From: an uncultured Clostridia bacterium
GTDB taxonomy: Bacteria; Bacillota; Clostridia; Christensenellales; Borkfalkiaceae
Length of the DNA stretch: 64,000 nt
Reading direction: 5' to 3'
Assembly: GCA_947627665.1 (NCBI GenBank)
Contig: CANQWX010000006.1
Coordinates: forward strand, 31,007-95,006
The position numbers were made by a program, and so were the translations under genes. Each line of letters starts with the position of its first letter. The stretch's first letter is position 1. Below are positions 26,520 to 34,058 of this stretch, piece after piece. A model generated the notes under the pieces. That model searched no databases, was not told the DNA's origin, and saw only the letters and a list, made by a program, of their open reading frames with translations.

Positions 26520-26963
26520 AATCGCTCCTTGTTTTCCTCGCGCGATCCTTTTCGAAGTGCCCACCCTCTTATTCCCCCTCCGATGGAGGGGGTCCGGGGG
26601 AAGAGCAAAGAATTGCGCGAAACTTAATATTACTGCGCGGAGCAGGGTTCCCCTGCGGCAGCGCACACAATTTGCCGCATTCTTACGGCTTAGTGTCCGA
26701 CAACGCGAACGAGAGGGCAAGCAAGTTAAAACGCAAAGCAGGTTTCCTCGCACAATTCTTTTCGAAGCGACACCCCCTCAGTCACCTGCGGTGACAGCTT
26801 TCTCACACGGGTAGAAACCCGTGTTCGGTCACCGTTCGCGCCTCTGGTGCGCTCACTCTTGTCGCATTGCGCCAACGGTTATCAACCGTTGGCAGAATGC
26901 AATGCTCCACCCTCAAAGGGGGAGCCAAGAGGGGGCGCGAGCAAAGAATTGCGCGAAATTAAC
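26520..26963. repeat. Gene-free region with dispersed intergenic repeats
   Basis: No convincing gene in this 444 bp. It holds pieces found again at 28900-29400: GAATTGCGCGAAACTTAA (26605 and near 26945), a CGCACACAATTTGCCGCAT block (26661-26690), and CCCCCTCAGTCACCTGCGG followed by a palindromic AAGGGGGAGCCAAG module. A CAACGGTTATCAACCGTTG hairpin lies near 26872. These look like mosaics of small interspersed elements. Confidence 0.75.
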
Positions 26964-28190
26964 TTAGAATGCCCAATTTCCGTTCTTAAAGAGCGGCACC
27001 CGCTCGCCGTTTTTGGTGACGCCCGTGACCTCGAGATCTTCGCTGCCGATCATGAAATCCACATGGATCATGCTGTCGTTGATGCCCTTTTCGTGGATCT
27101 CCTCGTTGGTCATTTCTTCAAAGCCCTTCACGCACTCGTTGAACCCCCGCCCGAGCGCCAGATGGCAGCTCGCGTTCTCGTCGAACAGGGTGTTGTAGAA
27201 GAGGATCCCCGCATTGTTGATGGGAGAATCGTAGGCGATCAAGGCGCACTCGCCGAGCATCTTCGCGCCCTCGTCCATCGAGATCATCTTTTCGAGAAGG
27301 TGCTGGTTCTTCTTCGCCTTGACCTCAACGACCTTGCCCCCCTCGAAGCGCACCGAGAAGTCCTCGATGAGTTCGCCCTGATAGGAGAGCGGCTTGGTGG
27401 AATAGACGATCCCCTCCGCTTCCCCCGCCTTGGGAGAGATGAAGATCTCCTCCGAGGGAATGTTGGGATTGAAGTATGCGCCCCCGATGGTCTCCTCGCC
27501 GCCGCCCTTGAAGCTGCTCTCGGGGATCAGCCCCACTTTGAGGTCGGTGCCGTTCTTCGACTTATATTCGAGCGAAACGAGCTTGAGGCGGTTGAGATAG
27601 TCGCAGCGCTGCGCAAGCTCGTCGTTGTGGCGTGCCCATTCGCGCACGGGGTCGTTGCCATCCGCACGGGAAGCGGTCAAAATGGCGTCCCACAGCTTTT
27701 CGACCGCGGTATTCACCATGAGATCGGGGAATACCTTCTTTGCCCAAGCCTTGGAAGGGACCGCCGCGATGCACCACTGGTATTTGTTCTCCATGGCGTC
27801 GCGGTAGGGCTTTACGACCTTGGTGCGGGACATGCGGACCGCCGTGAACTTCTCCTGGTCCACCCCCGCAAGCCCGTCGGGATCCTCGGATTCGATATAG
27901 AGCATGGCGGGCAGCGCATTCTTGCGCAGCTCGAGCTTTTCCAGCTCCCACTTTTCGATCTTTTTGAGCGCTTCTTCCTGCATGTATTTGTAGTGCAGCT
28001 TGGTGAGCGGCTGGTGCGACCACTCTACCGTGACCTTGCCTGCGCCCGCGCGGTAGAGTTCCTCTACCACCATTTCCACGAATTCGGGCTGGTCAAGCTC
28101 GGCGGTCACCATGACCCACTGCCCCTTTTTGACATTGACGCCCGTCTTGGCGAGCAGCTTTGCATATCTTCTGAGCTGTAGCTTGTTCAT
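26964..28190 (-). CDS. M29 family aminopeptidase (PepS/AmpS-like)
   Basis: Metallo-aminopeptidases of family M29 remove N-terminal residues from peptides in the cytoplasm using two divalent metals. The 408-residue product is full length, with family blocks GQWVMVTAELDQPEFVEM, LIPESSFKGGGEETIGGAYFNPNIPSEEIFISP (metal-ligand Glu region), LGRGFNECVKG and NDSMIHVDFMIGSEDLEV (C-terminal His/Asp metal ligands). GGAGAAGG precedes the ATG at 28190, and a TTGACG-17-TATAAT promoter (28215-28243) sits upstream. It is flanked on both sides by repeat-rich intergenic DNA and seems to be a single-gene transcript. Confidence 0.93.
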   Translation of the reverse strand: MNKLQLRRYAKLLAKTGVNVKKGQWVMVTAELDQPEFVEMVVEELYRAGAGKVTVEWSHQPLTKLHYKYMQEEALKKIEKWELEKLELRKNALPAMLYIESEDPDGLAGVDQEKFTAVRMSRTKVVKPYRDAMENKYQWCIAAVPSKAWAKKVFPDLMVNTAVEKLWDAILTASRADGNDPVREWARHNDELAQRCDYLNRLKLVSLEYKSKNGTDLKVGLIPESSFKGGGEETIGGAYFNPNIPSEEIFISPKAGEAEGIVYSTKPLSYQGELIEDFSVRFEGGKVVEVKAKKNQHLLEKMISMDEGAKMLGECALIAYDSPINNAGILFYNTLFDENASCHLALGRGFNECVKGFEEMTNEEIHEKGINDSMIHVDFMIGSEDLEVTGVTKNGERVPLFKNGNWAF

Positions 28191-28214
28191 GACCTTCTCC
28201 TTCGGTTTTTTCTC

Positions 28215-28243
28215 ATTATAGCCGCATTTCGGCAATTCGTCAA
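28215..28243 (-). promoter_or_regulatory. Promoter of the M29 aminopeptidase gene
   Basis: TTGACG (28238-28243), 17 bp, TATAAT (28215-28220) on the minus strand; it abuts the terminator at 28244-28273. Confidence 0.75.
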
Positions 28244-28273
28244 ACAAAAACGCGGGCAACCCGCGTTTTTTTT
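28244..28273. terminator. Terminator downstream of nrdG
   Basis: Stem AACGCGGG / CCCGCGTT (28249-28256 and 28260-28267), loop CAA. On the minus strand TTTTTGTTTG follows; the plus strand also has a T-run, so it works in both directions. Confidence 0.75.
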
Positions 28274-28297
28274 CCTTATTTTATATGCACTGTCCCT

Positions 28298-28322
28298 ATA
28301 CTATGTCAGACGTAGTACTATG
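28298..28322 (+). repeat. Dispersed palindromic repeat, copy C (provides nrdG stop codon)
   Basis: ATACTATG, TCAGA, then CGTAGTACTATG. The last codons of nrdG (ending SIVLRLT and TAG) are read through this element on the other strand. Confidence 0.8.
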
Positions 28323-28822
28323 CTCCCGCGCTCCAACGAGCGCTTTACATCGATCACGCGCTGGTTGGAGGACCCGCGGAATTTCAGGCGGATGTCTTTG
28401 CGTTCCTCCTGGAACCTGCCGTCCACCAAGACATCGAGCAGGGACACAAGCTCCCGCGTGCATTCCGTCTGTACTTCCTGTTCGGCGATCCCTCCCCCCT
28501 CGTAGGTATAGCCCGTGTAGCACCAGATGTCCTTTTCGGGAAACTTTTCCCGCACGCAGCGCACGAAAGGCAGCAGCGCGCGCTGGTTTTCGGGTTCGAA
28601 CGGGTCGCCGCCGAGAAGAGTCAGCCCCGCAATGTAGTGGGGCGAAAGTTTTTCGAGGAGATACTCCTGCGTTTCCGTCGTAAAGGGTCTGCCGTAACCG
28701 AAATCCCACGCCACCGCATTGAAACAGCCCTTGCAATGCCGCCTGCAACCCGAAACGAAGAGGGAAACGCGCACTCCCTCTCCGTTTGCAATGTCATAAG
28801 GTTTGATCTCGGCATAGTTCAT
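28301..28822 (-). CDS. nrdG: Anaerobic ribonucleotide reductase activating protein NrdG
   Basis: Radical-SAM activase that installs the glycyl radical on NrdD. The 173-residue protein carries CRRHCKGC (Cys26, Cys30, Cys33), which binds the [4Fe-4S] cluster, plus LTLLGGDPFEPENQ and WCYTGYTYE, typical of NrdG. The ATG at 28822 lacks a clear Shine-Dalgarno site; the frame remains open upstream into repeat DNA but without similarity. The C-terminus is odd: the last eight codons and the stop lie inside the dispersed palindromic repeat, so the native 3' end may have been replaced. It lies 613 bp downstream of nrdD, separated by repeats, so it may depend on read-through or its own promoter. Confidence 0.93.
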   Translation of the reverse strand: MNYAEIKPYDIANGEGVRVSLFVSGCRRHCKGCFNAVAWDFGYGRPFTTETQEYLLEKLSPHYIAGLTLLGGDPFEPENQRALLPFVRCVREKFPEKDIWCYTGYTYEGGGIAEQEVQTECTRELVSLLDVLVDGRFQEERKDIRLKFRGSSNQRVIDVKRSLERGSIVLRLT

Positions 28823-29435
28823 AGTGATGGCAAAAAATGTAGAGATACTGCGGACACCCTTCGACAAGCTCAGGGTGACGTGATATTTTGAATGCGGTGG
28901 AGATTTCTCCGCTTCGTTCCGCCCGAAATGACATTTGAGGAACAACCCCCACCACCGCCTAACGGCGGAGCCGCCCCCTTCAAAGGAGGCAGCTCTTTGC
29001 CCACCCCCTTGATCCCCCTCCGCAGGAGGGGGATCAAACCCACTGCGCGAGAAGAACCACGCTTCTTCGCTGCGCGACAGCATTTGTTGCACTCTTGCAA
29101 CTTCTTGTAAAACAACGCGAACGAGAGCGCAACCCCGTTGATGCAGGAGGAAGGTTTCCTCGCCCAATTATTTTCGAAGTGACACCCCCTCAGTCACCTG
29201 CGGTGACAGCTCCCCCTCAAGGGGGAGCCAAGGGGGTGGAGCGAGAAAAGAATTGCGCGAAACTTAAACCCACTGCGCGTTGGAAAATCGCCATTTTCCA
29301 TAAGCGCACACAATTTGCCGCATACTTACGGCTTATTGTAAAAGCCAAGCGAATGAGAGCGCAACCCCGTTGATGCAGGAGGAAAGTTTCCTCACGGAAA
29401 AAGATTTTGCGTAAGCAAAAGATTTTTCGTGAAAA
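28823..29435. repeat. Gene-free region with tandem mosaic repeats between nrdD and nrdG
   Basis: No supported gene in this 613 bp. Two related ~190-bp units are visible (about 29035-29160 and 29270-29395), each running from ACCCACTGCGCG to GTTGATGCAGGAGGAA and GTTTCCTC. Between them lies a CCCCCTCAGTCACCTGCGG / AAGGGGGAGCCAAGGGGG module (29187-29238), shared with 26780-26935 and, inverted, with 45150-45210. A further hairpin CCCCCTCCGCAGGAGGGGG lies near 29015. Confidence 0.8.
29392..29434. repeat. Palindromic intergenic element, copy 2 (after nrdD)
   Basis: TCACGGAAAAAGATTTTGC, GTAAGC, then AAAAGATTTTTCGTGAAAA: the reverse complement of the element upstream of mutS at 3984-4025 with only a few differences. 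It could act as a weak terminator for nrdD. Confidence 0.75.
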
Positions 29436-31604
29436 TCAGAGGTGCAGTACGCGATCTCTGATCTCCTGCGTGCGGCCCTGGTTCCAATATTGGGTGCCGA
29501 TGTAACCGCAGGTGCGGCGGGCGACGTTCATCTTGCTCTGGTCGCGGTTGTGGCAATGCGGGCACTCCCAGAGGAGCTTCCCGTCCTCCTCCACGATCTT
29601 GATCTCCCCGTCGTAGCCGCAGACCTGGCAGTAGTCGCTCTTGGTGTTGAGTTCGGCATACATGATGTTGTCGTAAATGTACTGCATCACGGAGAGCACC
29701 GCGGGGATATTGTCCTGCATGTTGGGCACTTCCACATAGGAGATGGCGCCGCCGGGCGAGAGCTGCTGGAACTCGCTCTCGAATTTGAGCTTGGTGAACG
29801 CGTCGATCTCCTCGGTGACATGGACATGGTAGCTGTTGGTGATGTAGCTCTTGTCCGTGACCCCTTCGATGATGCCGAACCGCTTCTGGAGCGCCTTCGC
29901 AAACTTATACGTCGTGCTTTCGAGCGGAGTGCCGTAGAGGGAGAAATCGATGTTGTGCATCTGCTTCCAGCCCTTGCACTTGTCGTTCATGTACTGCATC
30001 ACGGAGAGCGCGAACGGCTTCGCTTCGGGATCGGTGTGCGATTTGCCCGTCATGTACTTGGTGCACTCGTACAGCCCCGCATAGCCGAGGGAGATGGTGG
30101 AATATCCGCCGTATAAGAGCTTGTCGATGGTTTCCCCCTTTTTGAGGCGGGCAAGCGCGCCGTACTGCCACAAAATGGGTGCGGCGTCCGAAAGAGTGCC
30201 CTTCAAACGGTTGTGGCGCTCCATGAGGGCGCGGTGGCAGAGTTCGAGGCGCTCGTCGAAGATCTCCCAGAACTTTTCCATGTCGCCGCCCGAGGAGAGC
30301 GCGACATCGGGCAGATTGATGGTGACGACCCCCTGGTTGAATCTGCCGTAGTACTTCGGCTTGCCGTTCTCGTCCACATAGGGCGTGAGGAAGGAGCGGC
30401 AGCCCATGCAGGTGTAGCAATGCCCTTCGCCGTTCTTGTCGACCTTGTATTCGAGCATCTTTTTCTCGGAGATATAGTCGGGCACCATGCGCTTTGCAGT
30501 GCATTTTGCCGCAAGTTCGGTAAGATACCAATAGCGGCTCCCCTCCCGCACGTTGTCCTCTTCGAGCACATAGATGAGCTTGGGGAAGGCGGGCGTGACC
30601 CATACGCCCGACTCGTTCTTGACCCCTTGGATGCGTTGGTTGAGCGTTTCCTCGATGATCATGGCGAGATCGGAGCGCTCGCGCTCGTTTCTCGCTTCGC
30701 CGAGATACATAAACACGGTGACAAAGGGAGCCTGTCCGTTGGTGGTGAGCAGGGTGACGACCTGATATTGGATGGTCTGGATCCCCTTCTTGATCTCCTC
30801 GCGCAGGCGGGTCTCGGCGATCCGGTTGACGGTGTCCTCCATGACGCCCACATCGGCAAGCTCCTCCCGCACCTCCGCGCGGATCTTCTGGCGGCTGACT
30901 TCCACAAAGGGAGCGAGATGGGTGAGCGAGATGGACTGTCCGCCGTATTGGTTGGAGGCGACCTGCGCGATGATCTGCGTGGCGATATTGCACGCCGTAG
31001 AGAAAGAGTGCGGTTTTTCGATGAAGGTGCCCGAGATGACCGTCCCGTTTTGCAGCATGTCCTCGAGGTTGACGAGGTCGCAGTTGTGCATGTGCTGCGC
31101 GAAATAGTCGGCGTCATGGAAGTGGATGATGCCCTCGTCGTGCGCCTCGACGATCTCACGCGGCAAGAGAATGCGGCGCGTAAGGTCCTTGCTGACCTCG
31201 CCCGCCATGTAATCCCTCTGCACGGAATTGACCGTGGGGTTCTTGTTGGAATTCTCCTGCTTGACCTCTTCGTTGTTGCATTCGATGAGCGTCAGGATCT
31301 GCGCGTCGGTGGTGTTGGCACGGCGGATGAGCGCGCGGGTATAGCGGTAAGTGATGTACTTGCGCGCCACGGCGAACGCCTTCTGGTCCATGATCTGGTT
31401 TTCGACGAAGTCCTGCACTTCCTCCACGTTGACCGCACGGTTGAGGTCGCCCGCAAGCTCCTTCACTTTCTCCGCGATGAGCGCGATCTGCTCCTCCGTG
31501 AGGCGGTTCTCCTCGCTGACTTCGTTGTTTGCCTTGCGGACGGCATTGACGATCTTCCCGAGATCGAACCCCTCTTCCGCGCCGTTTCGCTTAATGATCT
31601 TCAT
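29436..31604 (-). CDS. nrdD: Anaerobic ribonucleoside-triphosphate reductase NrdD
   Basis: Class III ribonucleotide reductase, which reduces NTPs to dNTPs with a glycyl radical and formate. The 722-residue protein has an N-terminal ATP-cone for allosteric control (about 1-90), the catalytic core with HFHDADYF, STACNIATQ and YTCMGCRS, a zinc site with CQVCG and CPHCHN (about 668-688) and the glycyl radical site RTCGYIG (Gly near 700). GAGGGTGAAATT precedes the ATG. Upstream lie a perfect promoter and two NrdR boxes, so expression is repressed when dNTP/ATP is ample. nrdG follows after a repeat-rich gap. Confidence 0.97.
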   Translation of the reverse strand: MKIIKRNGAEEGFDLGKIVNAVRKANNEVSEENRLTEEQIALIAEKVKELAGDLNRAVNVEEVQDFVENQIMDQKAFAVARKYITYRYTRALIRRANTTDAQILTLIECNNEEVKQENSNKNPTVNSVQRDYMAGEVSKDLTRRILLPREIVEAHDEGIIHFHDADYFAQHMHNCDLVNLEDMLQNGTVISGTFIEKPHSFSTACNIATQIIAQVASNQYGGQSISLTHLAPFVEVSRQKIRAEVREELADVGVMEDTVNRIAETRLREEIKKGIQTIQYQVVTLLTTNGQAPFVTVFMYLGEARNERERSDLAMIIEETLNQRIQGVKNESGVWVTPAFPKLIYVLEEDNVREGSRYWYLTELAAKCTAKRMVPDYISEKKMLEYKVDKNGEGHCYTCMGCRSFLTPYVDENGKPKYYGRFNQGVVTINLPDVALSSGGDMEKFWEIFDERLELCHRALMERHNRLKGTLSDAAPILWQYGALARLKKGETIDKLLYGGYSTISLGYAGLYECTKYMTGKSHTDPEAKPFALSVMQYMNDKCKGWKQMHNIDFSLYGTPLESTTYKFAKALQKRFGIIEGVTDKSYITNSYHVHVTEEIDAFTKLKFESEFQQLSPGGAISYVEVPNMQDNIPAVLSVMQYIYDNIMYAELNTKSDYCQVCGYDGEIKIVEEDGKLLWECPHCHNRDQSKMNVARRTCGYIGTQYWNQGRTQEIRDRVLHL

Positions 31605-31626
31605 AATTTCACCCTCTCTTACGGTA

Positions 31627-31655
31627 AAAAACGTTCCCGCGAAGGGAACGTTTTT
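31627..31655 (-). terminator. Hairpin with T-run at the very start of the nrdD transcript
   Basis: Perfect 12-bp arms AAAAACGTTCCC / GGGAACGTTTTT with a 5-nt loop. On the minus strand it is followed by TTTTTT. The nrdD start site predicted from the -10 box (about 31649) falls within the upstream arm, so it can either end transcripts arriving from the upstream kinase gene or form a short 5' hairpin on nrdD mRNA. Confidence 0.65.
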
Positions 31656-31738
31656 ATCATACTACATATTGAACAAGATGTCAAGTGTTTGGCACAAGAT
31701 TTTGGAAAAATTTTTTTTGATACCACTATATCTTGTGG
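31656..31738 (-). promoter_or_regulatory. nrdD promoter with paired NrdR boxes
   Basis: On the minus strand TTGACA (31679-31684), 17 bp, TATGAT (31656-31661). Just upstream are two NrdR-type boxes: CCACAAGATATAGTGG (31723-31738) and a weaker TTCCAAAATCTTGTGC (31692-31707). Their starts are 31 bp apart, three helical turns, which is the known spacing for NrdR. Confidence 0.88.
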
Positions 31739-31872
31739 TAAAAAGACGATTTTCAATATATTAAGCGTGAAACGAACTGCGCCGTTTTTTCACGCGGGCG
31801 GCCGGGGTCCGCGCCGCCGCGCGCGCTTTCTGCGATCCCCTCCCCCGCGCGGGGCAAGAGCCGCAAAAACGC

Positions 31873-32796
31873 TTAAAATTTCGTGACGGCGACGCTCTGG
31901 TAGATCTCGTCGTACTTGCTCTTCGTGAAGGAAACGGTGCCGAAGGTCGTGACCGTGGCGGTGCCCGCCGCGACGCCCGCGCGCAAGATCTCCGTAAGAT
32001 CCGCGCCCTGCTTCATCATGACTGCGGCGGCGGCGACCATGCCGTCCCCCGCCCCCACCGTGGAATTGACCGCCACGTTGATGCTCTTACAATAATAGTT
32101 GTTTGTGCCGTCGGTGATGACGGCGCCGTGCTTGCCCAAAGAGAGCAGCACGCACTTCGCGCCGCGGTCCAAAAGTTCATAGCAGCCCGCGAGCATGTCG
32201 TCCTTGTCCTTGAATTCCCTGCCCAAAGTTTCCTCAAGCTCCTCGAGGTTGGGCTTTGCGAGGTCCACCTCCGCTTCGAGCGCGGAGAACAGGCGTTCGC
32301 CCTCGGTGTCCACGATCTTGCGCGAACGGGGATCGACCGCACGGAAGAGTTCGCGGTAATAGCTGGCGTCCACGCCGCGGGGAAGGCTGCCCGAGATGAC
32401 GGTGACCTCCGCGCGCGACGAGAGATTGCGGATCATCTGCAACAGCTCGATGAGTTTTTCGTTCCCCACCTCGCCGCCGACGTCGTTGATCTCGGTGAGC
32501 ATGCTCCTCTTGTCGATGCACTTGTAATTCTCGCGCACCCGCCCGCTGTTCCATACAAAGGTAAAGGGAACGCCCTCGATGTCGAGCGCGTGCTCGAACA
32601 TGGCGCGGTTCTCATTGTACATGAAACCCGTGGTATGGGCCTCCGCACCGAGGCGGGCAACGCCGATCGCCACATTGATCGCCTTCCCCGTAAAGGAGAG
32701 CGTCTTGCTCTTGACGATATTCACCTTCCCCACGTTGAGGGCGTCCAGCTCGATGGTGACGTCAATGCTCGGGCTCATGCAAACCGTTAATATCAT
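31873..32796 (-). CDS. PfkB-family hexose-phosphate kinase (1-phosphofructokinase-like)
   Basis: Ribokinase-fold kinase phosphorylating a sugar phosphate. The 307-residue protein starts MILTVCMSPSIDVTIELD, as in FruK/LacC, with GKAINVAIGVARLG (substrate region), SGSLPRGVDASYY and the C-terminal PfkB signature NSTVGAGDGMVAAAA containing the catalytic Asp. The family includes 1-phosphofructokinase and tagatose-6-phosphate kinase; the sequence favours the former, but no fructose PTS genes are present. The start at 32796 is backed by GGGAGAAGAGG and a TTGAAA-17-TATAAT promoter at 32868-32896. A second phosphofructokinase, pfkA, lies just upstream with its own terminator between them. Confidence 0.87.
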   Translation of the reverse strand: MILTVCMSPSIDVTIELDALNVGKVNIVKSKTLSFTGKAINVAIGVARLGAEAHTTGFMYNENRAMFEHALDIEGVPFTFVWNSGRVRENYKCIDKRSMLTEINDVGGEVGNEKLIELLQMIRNLSSRAEVTVISGSLPRGVDASYYRELFRAVDPRSRKIVDTEGERLFSALEAEVDLAKPNLEELEETLGREFKDKDDMLAGCYELLDRGAKCVLLSLGKHGAVITDGTNNYYCKSINVAVNSTVGAGDGMVAAAAVMMKQGADLTEILRAGVAAGTATVTTFGTVSFTKSKYDEIYQSVAVTKF

Positions 32797-32867
32797 CCTC
32801 TTCTCCCTGCGCCGCGGCATCCCGCTCCGCCCTTTGCGCGGCAAAGCAGATCCTGCCTGACTACCTT

Positions 32868-32896
32868 ATTATAATACACTTTGGCTCCGATTTCAA
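32868..32896 (-). promoter_or_regulatory. Promoter of the PfkB-family kinase gene
   Basis: TTGAAA (32891-32896), 17 bp, TATAAT (32868-32873) on the minus strand, leaving a leader of about 65 nt. Confidence 0.78.
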
Positions 32897-32972
32897 TAGG
32901 TTCACAAAAGATTTTTTTCCTTTTTGTAAAATTGCGGGCGCCTTCCGCCCAAGGCGCAAATGCCGCGGGCAC

Positions 32973-32995
32973 GAAAAAAGAGCCGCAAGGCTCTT
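32973..32995 (-). terminator. pfkA terminator
   Basis: AAGAGCC / GGCTCTT stem around a 4-nt loop (32978-32995), followed on the minus strand by TTTTTCG, 25 nt beyond the pfkA stop. Confidence 0.8.
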
Positions 32996-33019
32996 CTTCG
33001 GTAAAATTTCCGTCCGCGG

Positions 33020-33982
33020 TCACATCGAGATCATCTGCAACGTTTCATAAAGCTCGTAGTTGAACTTCTTCTTCATGGAAACCGCTTCGATGATGTCCAT
33101 GTCGATGATCTCGTTCTTGTGGATGCCAACCACGCGGTTGCCAATGCCGTCTTTGAGGAGGCGCACCGCCTTGTTGCCGAATTGCGCCGCGAGCATTCTG
33201 TCCGCCATCGAGGGGGAGCCGCCGCGCTGGATATGCCCGATCGTCGTGGAACGCACGTTGTAGGTGGTGACTTCCTGCAGCTTCTTGGCGAATTCATCCG
33301 CGCTGCACGCCCCCTCCGCCACGACGATGATGTTGGAGTGCTTTCCGTTGGCGCGGGAGCGGTTGATGCGCATGACGATGTCGTCCATGTCGTAGGCGAT
33401 CTCGGGGACGACGATGATCTCCGCGCCCGAGGTGATGCCCGTGTAGAGGGCGATGTCGCCGCAGTGACGGCCCATGACCTCCACGACGGAAATGCGCTCG
33501 TGGCTGTTCATCGTGTCGCGCAGCTTGTTGATCACGTCGTTGCAGGTGTTGACTGCCGTATCGAACCCGAGGGTGTAGTCGGTATATTCGAGGTCGTTGT
33601 CGATGGTGCCGGGAATGCCGATGGTCGGGATGCCGTAATTTTCCGTCAGGCATTTCGCGCCGCGGAACGAACCGTCGCCGCCGATGACGACAAGCCCCTC
33701 GATCCCCCGCTTTTCCAGCGTGGAGACCGCCTTCTTCTGCCCCTCCACCGTGAGCATTTCGAGGCATCTCGCCGTCCTGAGCTTGGTGCCGCCGCGCTGC
33801 ACGATGTCCGAAACCGAGCGCATCTCCATGGGCACCATCGTATCTTCGATCAGCCCCGCATAGCCGCGCTCGATGCCGTAGACCTCCATCCCGTAATAAA
33901 TCGCCGTTCTGACGACCGCGCGGATCGCCGCGTTCATGCCGGGAGAATCCCCGCCACTCGTCAAAAGCCCGATCCTTCTCAT
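33020..33982 (-). CDS. pfkA: ATP-dependent 6-phosphofructokinase PfkA
   Basis: Converts fructose 6-phosphate to fructose 1,6-bisphosphate in glycolysis. The 320-residue protein matches bacterial PfkA throughout: LTSGGDSPGMNAAIRAVVR at the ATP site, GGDGSFRGA with the Gly typical of ATP-users rather than PPi-users, the catalytic PGTIDNDLEYTDYTLGFDTA, and EVMGRHCGDIAL. GGAGGAGG lies upstream of the ATG, and a TTGATT-16-TATAAT promoter is present at 34015-34042. In many clostridia pfkA follows dnaE as here, usually with pyruvate kinase next; here the next gene is instead the PfkB-type kinase. Confidence 0.97.
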   Translation of the reverse strand: MRRIGLLTSGGDSPGMNAAIRAVVRTAIYYGMEVYGIERGYAGLIEDTMVPMEMRSVSDIVQRGGTKLRTARCLEMLTVEGQKKAVSTLEKRGIEGLVVIGGDGSFRGAKCLTENYGIPTIGIPGTIDNDLEYTDYTLGFDTAVNTCNDVINKLRDTMNSHERISVVEVMGRHCGDIALYTGITSGAEIIVVPEIAYDMDDIVMRINRSRANGKHSNIIVVAEGACSADEFAKKLQEVTTYNVRSTTIGHIQRGGSPSMADRMLAAQFGNKAVRLLKDGIGNRVVGIHKNEIIDMDIIEAVSMKKKFNYELYETLQMISM

Positions 33983-34014
33983 CTCTTTTCTATCCTCCTC
34001 CGTGTTCTCATAAC

Positions 34015-34042
34015 ATTATAGCAAAAATAAAAGGAAAATCAA
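34015..34042 (-). promoter_or_regulatory. pfkA promoter
   Basis: TTGATT (34037-34042), 16 bp, TATAAT (34015-34020) on the minus strand, in the short gap after dnaE. Confidence 0.7.
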
Positions 34043-34058
34043 GTAGTTTGGCGTTTTT

